Assembly (NCBI GenBank): GCA_043782425.1
Contig: JAYWAM010000289.1
Location: 1 to 10,163 of the forward strand
Source: JAYWAM01 sp043782425
Lineage (GTDB): Bacteria; Pseudomonadota; Gammaproteobacteria; Burkholderiales; Usitatibacteraceae
Length of the DNA: 10,163 bases
Direction: 5' to 3'
Shown in pieces: positions 1-6,651 of the stretch (position 1 is the first letter of the stretch; every line of letters starts with the position of its first letter). Below the pieces are notes generated by a model. That model was not told the origin of the DNA. It was given only the letters and a program-made list of their open reading frames with translations, and did no database searches. Both the position numbers and the translations under genes were made by a program.

Positions 1-3000
1 CGATATATGTCCCCCCCAACCCTAACAATTACTTTGGCTCTTACACCTTTGCACCCGCGCGACGATATTTTTGTGATGGTACCTATGTGACAAACGAGGC
101 CGCTTGTCCAATCCCTCTTTTTTCTGGGCCATTGGATCTGTGCGTTGCAAATCCCATATATCCAGGCACTGGAAATAAGATTCAAGTTGAGACTGACTAT
201 GTGGGAGCGTCACCTTTTCCGAATATATTTAAACGGCACTACAACGCAGCCATCCCGGTCTCTTCCATTGCGCGCTACGATCCCGCACCAAACGATAGCG
301 CGCTACTTCTGAATGGATACTGGACAACGCTACGTGCTTTATTTAATGGCTGGGTGAGTACTGCGCGCCCGGCGAATACGAGCTGGAGCGGCGGCAATCA
401 GCGCACCATCGTTGCTGTCTTCGGCACGACCCTGTCTACTGCAACCGTACAGCGGCCCAATGGCGACACGTCCTTCTTTACCAAGACTGGTAGTGGATGG
501 GCGGCCAACTCAAATGTTTCTGCAAGTTTGGTGCAAGTATTTGATGGAGCCAGCAACTTCACCGGCTGGCGCTACACCACCCCCGATGACGAAGTCGAAA
601 TCTACGATGCCAGTGGCAAACTTCTTTCTCTTATCGACCGCCGTGGGCTGACGCAATCCCTGACCTACTCCGACGGCAGTGTCGGCCCCAACGGTGGCTT
701 TGTGCTAGACGCTCAGGGCAACCCAACGGCAGCCGTGTTGCCCGCCAACCTCATGCTGCGCATTAGTGATGCTTTCGGGCGCATTATGTCGTTTAGCTAC
801 GATGCCAGCATGCGCATCGCAAAGATGAGTGACCCCACGGGCGGTGTTTTTCTGTATCGCTACGACACCAACAACAATCTAAGTATGGTCACCTACCCCG
901 ACGGCAAGATCAAGACTTATCTCTACGGTGAGGTGGCCTACACCTCCGGCGCGATTCTACCCCATGCGCTCACCGGCATTATCGACGAAAACGGCGCCCG
1001 CTTTGCCACCTATCAATACGACACCCAGGGCCGCTCCATCTCCACTGAGCATGCAGGTGGCGTCGAAAAAGCCACCCTCGACTACACCAACAACAATAGT
1101 GGCAATGGCGCCACTGTTGTCACAGATACGTTGGGCACTTCCCGCACTTATAACTTCCAGACCATACTGGGTGTGGTCAAGAGCACCGGCCAGTCGCAAC
1201 CTGGCGGCTCAGGCTGCGGCCCTGCCTCTTCAGCCATCACCTACGACGCCAACGGCAACGTCGCCAGCAGAACCGACTTCAACGGCAACCGCACCAACTA
1301 CACCTATGACCTCGCGCGCAATCTTGAAACCAGCCGCACCGAAGGGTTGACAGCGGCAGGCGCGAGCACGCCAATCACGCGCACCATCACCACCGCCTGG
1401 CACCCCACCTACCGTCTGCCCACCCTCATCACCGAACCTGGCCGTACCACTGCCACCACCCACGACGCCTCCGGCAACGTCCTCACCCAGACCGTCACCG
1501 ACACGGCTGCCAACACATCGCGCACCACCACCTACACCTACAACCAATACGGCCAAGTCCTCACCAGTGATGGCCCGCGCAGCGACGTAACGGATGTCAC
1601 CACCTACACCTACGACACCCAAGGCAACGTCGCCACCCTCACCAACGCCAAGGGCCACGTCACTACCATTGCCCAATACGACGCCTCCGGTCGCCCCAAG
1701 AAGATCATCGACCCCAACGGCCTCGAAACCCTGCTCGACTACTTCCCGCGCGGCTGGTTGAAGAGCCGCGCCACCGGCAGCGCCGCCGCAGGCTATATCA
1801 CCACCACCTATGACTACGACGGCGTCGGCCAGTTGAAGCGCGTCACCCTGCCCGACTTAAGCTTCCTCGCCTACGACTACGATGGCGCCCACCGCCTCAT
1901 CCGCATCACCGACACCCTGGGCAACAAGATCGACTATACCCTGGACAACATCGGCAACCGCATCAGCGAGACCAGCACCGATCCACAAGGCGCCCTGGTC
2001 AAAGCCCACACCCGCCAGTACGACGCCTTAAACCGCCTGTTCAAAGACATCGGCGGCGCCAACCCGCTCACGCAGATCACCACCCTGGCCTACGACGCCA
2101 ATGGCAACCCCACCAGCAGCACCGACCCGCTCGCGCGCGTGACCACGCAAAGCTACGACGCCTTAAACCGCCTCACCCAAGTCATCGACCCCTTCAACGG
2201 CGCAGCCAAGCCCACCCAATACACCTACAACGCCCAGGACCAACTCACCCAAGTCACCGACCCCAAGGGCCTTGCCACTGCCTACACCTACAACGGCCTA
2301 GGCGAGATGCTCACGCAGACGTCCCCGGACACAGGCGTCACCAGCTTCACCTATGACGCCGCAGGCAACCTCAAGACCAAGACCGATGCGAGGAACATCA
2401 CCGCTACCTACAGCTATGACGAACTGAACCGCGTCACCAGCATCAGCTACCCCGCAGCAGGAAGCGATGCCGCCGAGACCGTCACCTACAGCTATGATGG
2501 CACGCAAACGAGCTGCCCCAACGGCATCGGTCGCCTGTGCACCCTCACCGACAAAACAGGAACCACCAGCTACACCTATGACCTCTATGGCCGCATCACC
2601 GCCAAGAGCCAGACAGTAGGCGCCCTCACCCAGACCATGAGCTACGCCTACAACAGCGCCGGCCAGCTTGCCAGCATCACCACCCCGAGCGGCAAAAGCG
2701 TCACCTATGCCTACCTCAACAACCGTCCCGTATCGGTTGCCTTGAACGGCGCCACCATTCTCGACCAAGGCGTCTACGAACCCTTCGGCCCCGTCGGCGG
2801 CTGGCGCTGGGGCAACAGCACGCCCACTGCCCCCAACTTCCACGTGCGCGTCTACGACAAAGACTACCGCGCCAGCAGCGTCACCAGCGACCGCGTAGGC
2901 GCGGGCAACCTCACGCGCAACTACACCTGGTCCGACGTCAGCACCTTAAGCGCCATCACCGATCCCGCCAGCGCCGTTAATTCCTTCACCTATGGCTATG

Positions 3001-3467
3001 ACAGCCTCGACCGCCTCACCAACGCCGTGGCCGCAGGCGCAACACCAGCCACATTTGGCTACAGCTACGATGGCGACGGCAACCGCCTCACCCAGACCGT
3101 TGGCGCTAACACCCCCGCCAACACCACAACCTACACCTATCCCACAACCAGCAACCGTCTTGCCAGCCTGACCGGCGCAAGCGCCAAGGCCTATCAATAT
3201 GACGCCGTGGGCAACCTCACCAACGACGGACTCAATACCTGGAACTATGGCGGCAACAACCGCCCCACACAGGTGAGCAATGCAGCCGCGACCACACAGT
3301 TCCTCATCAACGCGCTGGGCCAGCGCGTCAAGAAGAGCAGCGCAGGCACCGACCAACGCTTTGTCTACGACGAAGCCGGGCGGCTGTGGGGTGAATACGA
3401 TAGCAGCGGCGCCCTGATAGCCGAGACCATCTGGTTCAACGATCTTCCTGTGGCGGTGTTCAAGTGA
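1..3467 (+). CDS. RHS/YD-repeat shell protein, 5'-truncated by the window edge
   Basis: The reading frame is open from the first complete codon (nt 3) to TGA at 3465-3467, about 1154 codons, so the gene starts upstream of the window. A GTG at 87 is possible but has no ribosome binding site, and the residues before it (RRYFCDGTYV) read smoothly into those after it. A DUF6531-like entry motif (CVANPIYPGTGNK, then ETDYVG) lies near nt 142-210. About two dozen YD repeats follow to the end, such as YTYDTQGN, YDYDGVGQ, YSYDELNR and YGYDSLDR. In known RHS proteins such repeats build a hollow beta-cocoon around a toxin. The protein ends at ETIWFNDLPVAVFK, a strand that in ordinary RHS proteins runs on into the YYxHxDHLGT core; here that core is in the next gene. 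Extracellular or envelope location is inferred. Family assignment is firm; the missing N-terminus hides any export or PAAR domain. Confidence 0.93.
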   Translation, partial: IYVPPNPNNYFGSYTFAPARRYFCDGTYVTNEAACPIPLFSGPLDLCVANPIYPGTGNKIQVETDYVGASPFPNIFKRHYNAAIPVSSIARYDPAPNDSALLLNGYWTTLRALFNGWVSTARPANTSWSGGNQRTIVAVFGTTLSTATVQRPNGDTSFFTKTGSGWAANSNVSASLVQVFDGASNFTGWRYTTPDDEVEIYDASGKLLSLIDRRGLTQSLTYSDGSVGPNGGFVLDAQGNPTAAVLPANLMLRISDAFGRIMSFSYDASMRIAKMSDPTGGVFLYRYDTNNNLSMVTYPDGKIKTYLYGEVAYTSGAILPHALTGIIDENGARFATYQYDTQGRSISTEHAGGVEKATLDYTNNNSGNGATVVTDTLGTSRTYNFQTILGVVKSTGQSQPGGSGCGPASSAITYDANGNVASRTDFNGNRTNYTYDLARNLETSRTEGLTAAGASTPITRTITTAWHPTYRLPTLITEPGRTTATTHDASGNVLTQTVTDTAANTSRTTTYTYNQYGQVLTSDGPRSDVTDVTTYTYDTQGNVATLTNAKGHVTTIAQYDASGRPKKIIDPNGLETLLDYFPRGWLKSRATGSAAAGYITTTYDYDGVGQLKRVTLPDLSFLAYDYDGAHRLIRITDTLGNKIDYTLDNIGNRISETSTDPQGALVKAHTRQYDALNRLFKDIGGANPLTQITTLAYDANGNPTSSTDPLARVTTQSYDALNRLTQVIDPFNGAAKPTQYTYNAQDQLTQVTDPKGLATAYTYNGLGEMLTQTSPDTGVTSFTYDAAGNLKTKTDARNITATYSYDELNRVTSISYPAAGSDAAETVTYSYDGTQTSCPNGIGRLCTLTDKTGTTSYTYDLYGRITAKSQTVGALTQTMSYAYNSAGQLASITTPSGKSVTYAYLNNRPVSVALNGATILDQGVYEPFGPVGGWRWGNSTPTAPNFHVRVYDKDYRASSVTSDRVGAGNLTRNYTWSDVSTLSAITDPASAVNSFTYGYDSLDRLTNAVAAGATPATFGYSYDGDGNRLTQTVGANTPANTTTYTYPTTSNRLASLTGASAKAYQYDAVGNLTNDGLNTWNYGGNNRPTQVSNAAATTQFLINALGQRVKKSSAGTDQRFVYDEAGRLWGEYDSSGALIAETIWFNDLPVAVFK

Positions 3468-3589
3468 AGCGCGCCATGAAGCATCTATTGAGATTTCAAA
3501 TGACAGCCCGGGCGCACAGCCTCTGTGTCGGCGTTTGTGCCAGTGTCTGTGCCAGCACGCTCTTAGTCTTCGCCACCACAAGCCAGGCG
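3464..3589 (+). other. Sec signal peptide of the RHS-core protein
   Basis: Residues 1-42 have a basic n-region (K2, R3, K6, H7, R10, R16), a hydrophobic segment from L20 to about A37 rich in Val, Ala, Leu and Cys, and a polar c-region ending S-Q-A before Q43. This fits signal peptidase I cleavage after A42. Three Cys residues (21, 25, 29) lie inside the hydrophobic segment, but no lipobox precedes a Cys at the mature end, so a lipoprotein is unlikely. The signal argues that this gene is translated and exported on its own rather than as a frameshifted extension of the shell protein. Confidence 0.75.
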
Positions 3590-5506
3590 CAGACCGTCAC
3601 CTTGCAGCAAGGGCAAAGCGCCTACACGGGCGCGAGCGACACTTACATCAACAGCGGCTCGCCCACCAACAACTACGGCAGCGCCACCTCGGTACAAGAT
3701 CAAAGCGGCGCACGCGGCGTGCTGCTGCGCTTCAAGATATTCGCAGCCGAAGGCGGCCCCGTGCCCAATGGCGCGGCCATCCAGTCGGCCACCTTAAGCC
3801 TGTACAAATCAGCAGGCGGCGCAACCACCTACAGCGCCAAGCGCCTGCTCAAGAGCTGGGTCGAGACCCAGGCGACGTGGAACATCGCCGCGACGGGAAC
3901 CAACTGGGCCACCGCCGGCGCCACCGGCGCAGCCGACCTCATCGCCACCGCCGACGGCACTGCCGCAACCACCAGCGCGTCCGGTTGGTTAGCCTTCAAC
4001 GTCACCAGCGGGGTAGCCGCGATGAGCGCCGGGGCCGCCAATTACGGCTGGCGCCTCGTCCCCACCGCAGGGGCGACCAACACCAAGTCGTTCTACAGCC
4101 GCGAATACACCAGCAACACCACCTTGCGCCCGAAACTCGCCATCACCTACACGGTAGCTAACGTCCCGCCCACAGTAAGCCTCACCGCCCCCGCCAGCGG
4201 TGCAGTGAGTCTGCCGCCTGCCACCATCGCCCTCGCCGCCACCGCATCCGACAGCGACGGCGGCATCACCAAGGTTGAGTTCTATCGCGGCACGACGCTC
4301 GTCGGTACCGCGACCGCAGCGCCCTATACGGCAAGTGATGCCAACCTAACGCCGGGCGTTTACAGCTACAGCGCCAAAGCCTATGACAACCAGGGCGCCA
4401 TCACCACCTCAAGCGCGGCCAGCGTGCGCGTCGATGCCCTGCCCACGGTGAGCCTCACGTCCCCCGTAAGCGGGGCAAGCTACACAGCGCCAGCCAGCAT
4501 CACACTGACGGCGAGTGCGACCGACAGCGACGGCACGATAGCCAAGGTCGAGTTCTATCGCGACACGACGCTGGCAGGCACAGCAACCACAGCGCCGTTT
4601 ACCCTGCAAGACGCCAATGTCGCCGCTGCTACCTACAGTTACACAGCCAAGGCCTATGACAACGATGGCGGGATTACCACCTCAAGTGCGGTCGCTGTGA
4701 CGGTGAATCGGGAGCAGGGGGTTTATTACATCCACAGCGACCACCTGGGTACGGCGCGCGCAATTACCCGACCTTCCGATAATGCGCTAATGTGGGAGTG
4801 GAAAAATAGCGAACCGTTTGGGAACTCAGTACCGAACGAAAACCCCTCCGGCCTTGGCGTGATGAAGTACAACAACCGCTTCCCTGGCCAGTACTACGAC
4901 GAGGAGACGGGGACGCACTACAACTACTTCCGCGATTGTTACGACCCTTCGACGGGGCGCTACTGCCAGAGTGATCCGATTGGATTGCGTGGTGGGATCA
5001 ATACTTACGCCTATGTAAGCGGCAACCCGTTGGCCGCGACCGATCCATTCGGTCTAAGTTCACTTGCAGCGTGTGCCAATCCAGCAAATGCTGCGGGTTG
5101 TGCGGCTGCAGGAATTACGGGAAGTGGTCAACGCATACTCGCCAAGAAGCTCTCGCAATTGGCCAAAAACTATCTTGAATCATGCAACAACAAGCAGGAT
5201 CCTTGTCCGGAATTGCTCGAAGAAATTGAAGAACTAAAACTAGAAATAAAGGATCGCTATTGGCAGATGCTCGTTGATAGGTGGGACCTTTACGTCGAAG
5301 CTAGACAGGTTGGTTCCAATCCGAATGACCCAAATTCAGCACTTAATGGGAAAGGCACATGGGACGGGCATCGCATTCAGTACGAGAATAAGCAAAATAG
5401 TCTTCGTAATTTGCTGAAACTGGCCGCAGAGTTTGGTTGTCAAGTTCCCCCAGACGCCGTGGATTGGTCTACGCGACCGGCCCCGATACGGCCTTCACAG
5501 CGGTAG
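3464..5506 (+). CDS. Secreted DNRLRE / Ig-like / RHS-core protein with variable C-terminal toxin tip
   Basis: This 680-residue protein begins at GTG 3464, overlapping the stop of the shell gene (GTGA). ATG 3476 (M5) is an equally plausible start and leaves a typical signal peptide. Domains in order: Sec signal peptide ~1-42 (hydrophobic stretch 20-39, cleavage after SQA); DNRLRE-type domain ~44-230 (DTYINSG, NNYG, LLRFKI, SATLSLYK, ATWN, NYGWRL, FYSREY, RPKLAITY); two Ig-like domains ~235-325 and ~326-416; RHS core ~419-531 with YYIHSDHLGTARAITRPSD, RFPGQYYDEETGTHYNYFRD and QSDPIGL, ending NPLAATDPFGL; then a 149-residue tip. DPxGL is where known RHS proteins are cut to free the toxin, and the core Asp residues D504 and D527 fit the protease site. 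The inferred role is to complete the upstream cocoon and deliver the tip. Having a signal peptide and adhesive-type domains ahead of an RHS core on a separate polypeptide is unusual. The toxic activity is unknown. Confidence 0.9.
   Translation: MKRAMKHLLRFQMTARAHSLCVGVCASVCASTLLVFATTSQAQTVTLQQGQSAYTGASDTYINSGSPTNNYGSATSVQDQSGARGVLLRFKIFAAEGGPVPNGAAIQSATLSLYKSAGGATTYSAKRLLKSWVETQATWNIAATGTNWATAGATGAADLIATADGTAATTSASGWLAFNVTSGVAAMSAGAANYGWRLVPTAGATNTKSFYSREYTSNTTLRPKLAITYTVANVPPTVSLTAPASGAVSLPPATIALAATASDSDGGITKVEFYRGTTLVGTATAAPYTASDANLTPGVYSYSAKAYDNQGAITTSSAASVRVDALPTVSLTSPVSGASYTAPASITLTASATDSDGTIAKVEFYRDTTLAGTATTAPFTLQDANVAAATYSYTAKAYDNDGGITTSSAVAVTVNREQGVYYIHSDHLGTARAITRPSDNALMWEWKNSEPFGNSVPNENPSGLGVMKYNNRFPGQYYDEETGTHYNYFRDCYDPSTGRYCQSDPIGLRGGINTYAYVSGNPLAATDPFGLSSLAACANPANAAGCAAAGITGSGQRILAKKLSQLAKNYLESCNNKQDPCPELLEEIEELKLEIKDRYWQMLVDRWDLYVEARQVGSNPNDPNSALNGKGTWDGHRIQYENKQNSLRNLLKLAAEFGCQVPPDAVDWSTRPAPIRPSQR
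4166..4711 (+). repeat. Tandem duplication of an Ig-like domain (two units of 273 nt)
   Basis: Two in-frame units, 4166-4438 and 4439-4711, are exactly 91 codons apart. Both contain PTVSLT, a D-S-D-G loop, KVEFYR followed by TTL, and a closing YSYxAKAYDN then TTSSA. The DNA is alike too: aag-gt-gagttctatcgc begins at 4271 and again at 4544. The units match the bacterial Ig-like fold common in surface and secreted proteins, where it acts as a spacer or binding module. The near-identical spacing points to duplication within the gene. Confidence 0.85.
5057..5506 (+). other. Variable C-terminal tip (candidate toxin domain)
   Basis: This is the 149-residue segment after the DPFGL boundary. It opens with an Ala/Cys-rich linker (CANPANAAGC), then a charged helical stretch with CPELLEEIEEL and IKDRYWQMLVDRWDLYVEAR, then GKGTWDGHRIQYENKQNSLR, and ends GCQVPPDAVDWSTRPAP. 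From memory, similar tips (a GHxxQYxxKQxxLR core, a GC, then a W..A/S-T-R/K-P-A-P ending) occur on other proteobacterial RHS proteins, but I cannot name the family or its activity. No HNH, metalloprotease, ADP-ribosyltransferase or deaminase signature is visible. The base composition is more AT-rich than the core, as is common for exchanged tips. Confidence 0.6.
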
Positions 5507-5510
5507 GAGA
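5505..5510 (+). promoter_or_regulatory. Ribosome binding site overlapping the toxin stop codon
   Basis: AGGAGA shares its first two bases with the TAG stop (5504-5506) of the upstream gene and stands 5-6 nt before ATG 5516. It fixes that start and indicates that toxin and candidate immunity gene are translated from one message with likely coupling. An earlier ATG at 5511 is followed directly by TAA. Confidence 0.75.
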
Positions 5511-5515
5511 ATGTA

Positions 5516-6244
5516 ATGCAGTTTGATGAAGAGGACATTGGGGTTGAGTTTCAACGTCGGCACGAAGCGATTATGTTGCTAAGTATTGAGCGAGCACAGC
5601 CGCTATGGAAGTATATGTCTCTCGAGGTTTCTCCGAATGAAGGGCTTGCTATTGTTGCGGAAGCAATGAGAGCGCACCAGCAGATTCAGAACGGGAGCGG
5701 TATTTTCGCAGAACCAAATTCAGATTACTCTAACTTACAAGCAATTCTTAAGCAGCTTGCAGTCAATTTAACTGCCGCCTGCGGCCAGGTGATTGCGCAT
5801 GTGATCGAGAAGTGGATATGTGAGACGTATAAGACCGTGGGAGAGACTCGTGTTGAGTACGCTTGGCGCATGGCGCTCGCAAGTCTTGGTACGGGTAGTG
5901 GACTTGGCGGAAGTGTTGCGATTTCGCAGCTGAAACAAAATAGATTGCTAGAAACTATACGTTCGAAAATCTCTCTTCCGCAATACCAAGAGGACCTTGA
6001 TTGCGCGTTACGCCAGACACCGTCCGTTTGGGAAAGTGTATTGCGCGCTGAACTAGATGGCATTGACCCGTTTGATTTTGTTATCGGGTGTCTCGATTTA
6101 GTCCAATTTCAAGAATTGTGGGCCGAGATACTCGGCATGCTCGACGAGGCAGAATTGACTACACTACTTCACTGGTACCGTGCCTACTACAATGCTCAGC
6201 GATATATGCCAATGGAATTGCCCCCGCTGGTTGAAAATAGGTAG
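5516..6244 (+). CDS. Hypothetical protein, candidate immunity protein for the RHS tip
   Basis: This is a 242-residue protein of no family I recognise. It starts at ATG 5516, 9 nt after the toxin stop, behind a good AGGAGA. It has no signal peptide or clear membrane segment, so a cytoplasmic location is likely. It looks mostly helical and acidic, with stretches such as FQRRHEAIMLLSIERA, LKQLAVNLTAACGQVIAHVIEKW and LVQFQELWAEILGMLDEAEL; a Gly/Ser-rich turn (LGTGSGLGGS) sits near the middle. In RHS and other polymorphic toxin loci the small gene directly after the toxin tip usually encodes a protein that binds and neutralises that tip, and position is the only evidence for that role here. Composition differs from the shell: by hand count 5701-5760 is 21/60 G+C against 36/60 in 1621-1680, in keeping with acquisition together with the tip. 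The ORF is confident; the function is an inference. Confidence 0.8.
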   Translation: MQFDEEDIGVEFQRRHEAIMLLSIERAQPLWKYMSLEVSPNEGLAIVAEAMRAHQQIQNGSGIFAEPNSDYSNLQAILKQLAVNLTAACGQVIAHVIEKWICETYKTVGETRVEYAWRMALASLGTGSGLGGSVAISQLKQNRLLETIRSKISLPQYQEDLDCALRQTPSVWESVLRAELDGIDPFDFVIGCLDLVQFQELWAEILGMLDEAELTTLLHWYRAYYNAQRYMPMELPPLVENR

Positions 6245-6372
6245 CCCGCGTAGCATCAACCTTCGGGGTCTTTGGGGTCAGAGTAACCATTCTTTTGGCA
6301 AAGGGGCAGGGTGAATTGTTTAGGGTAATAGGGGACAGACCACGTTTTTAATTTTATCTTAAAAGCCATGCA

Positions 6373-6406
6373 CCCCTCACCCTAACCCCGAAAACGGGGA
6401 GAGGGG
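6373..6406. repeat. REP-like C/G-rich palindrome
   Basis: CCCCTC (6373-6378) pairs with GAGGGG (6401-6406), and inside it CCCCG (6386-6390) pairs with CGGGG (6395-6399) around an AAAA loop. That gives 11 pairs with an uneven internal loop. The form (CCCCTCACCCTAACCCC, then GGGGAGAGGGG) matches a dispersed intergenic repeat type seen in many proteobacteria. No T-run follows it (ataagtgg), so it is not a standard intrinsic terminator, though it may stabilise or end the upstream message. Confidence 0.55.
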
Positions 6407-6458
6407 ATAAGTGGGGTTGTCAATTGGGTTGGATTCGATTTACTTATGATTTTAAGAC

Positions 6459-6476
6459 CGGCTTCGCCGAAATTTT
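6459..6476 (+). terminator. Weak terminator-like hairpin
   Basis: CGGC (6459-6462), a TTC loop and GCCG (6466-6469) are followed by AAATTTTT. The stem has only four G/C pairs and the T-run begins three bases late, so this is a marginal intrinsic terminator. It is the only hairpin with a T-run between the immunity candidate and rpoC, and if active it would separate the two transcripts. Confidence 0.25.
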
Positions 6477-6553
6477 TGAACATTAATTTTTGTAGAACCT
6501 CATGCAGACTGAGTTAGATGGAAATTTGTATGCCGATAAAGATACATTACCCT

Positions 6554-6602
6554 CGCAAGCAAGGCTTCACCAACCGGCGTAGGGCGTAAGTGGTGTGCTT
6601 CG
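6554..6602. repeat. Imperfect inverted repeat in the rpoC leader
   Basis: CACCA (6568-6572) pairs with TGGTG (6591-6595), AAGCA (6557-6561) with TGCTT (6596-6600), and CG (6554-6555) with CG (6601-6602), with a six-base bulge on the left arm. The loop carries a tandem ggcgtag/ggcgtaa. It ends about 50 nt before the rpoC start. It may be a decayed REP element or a leader hairpin; the sequence does not decide. Confidence 0.35.
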
Positions 6603-6641
6603 TGGTACTAGATTTTTTGGAAATTGCGGCTAACGTAAATT

Positions 6642-6645
6642 GGAG
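6642..6645 (+). promoter_or_regulatory. rpoC ribosome binding site
   Basis: GGAG stands 6 nt before ATG 6652. It supports this start, which also gives the expected RpoC N-terminus MKALLDLFKQ. Confidence 0.75.
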
Positions 6646-6651
6646 TGAAAT

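Larger units (their letters stand above)
6245..6651 (+). other. Repeat-rich spacer between the RHS locus and rpoC
   Basis: No convincing gene is present in these ~400 nt, and no rpoB 3' end can be seen although rpoB normally lies directly upstream of rpoC. The stretch contains GGGGTC twice (6265-6270, 6274-6279), the phrase ggggtcagagtaa (6274-6286), the phrase ggggacagaccacgttttt (6331-6349), a C/G-rich palindrome (6373-6406), a short hairpin with a T-run (6459-6476) and an imperfect inverted repeat (6554-6602). The two phrases resemble, from memory, sequences that recur in betaproteobacterial genomes near REP-associated IS200-like transposases; no transposase is present here. Confidence 0.6.

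Noticed and set aside
2019..2173. 20-base direct repeat tacgacgccttaaaccgcct at 2019-2038 and 2154-2173
   Set aside because: It encodes the same YD-repeat phrase YDALNRL and is expected from repeat-unit duplication within an RHS gene; it does not suggest a separate element.
87..3467. GTG at 87 as the true start of the shell gene
   Set aside because: The frame is open to the window edge, no ribosome binding site precedes the GTG, and the residues upstream read as continuous coding sequence, so the start is probably outside the window.
3456..3470. Programmed -1 frameshift joining shell and core into one protein
   Set aside because: A -1 shift would connect the frames, but there is no slippery heptamer at the junction, and it would bury a complete Sec signal peptide in the middle of the protein.
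1230..3581. Long antisense open frames at 1230-1676, 2298-2843 and 2946-3581
   Set aside because: They lie opposite YD repeats, are built of Gly/Val/Ala-rich low-complexity sequence made by the C-rich codons of the real gene, and have no recognisable domains.
6417..6446. Promoter TTGTCA, 18 nt, TACTTA upstream of rpoC
   Set aside because: The -35 is fair but the -10 is poor and the overlapping TATGAT has the wrong spacing for it. It is not distinguishable from chance in an AT-rich spacer.
6518..6589. Small ORF of 23 codons with a basic C-terminus (ending NRRRA) in the rpoC leader
   Set aside because: It has no Shine-Dalgarno, starts immediately after a TAG, and its 3' half overlaps the imperfect inverted repeat; nothing indicates translation.
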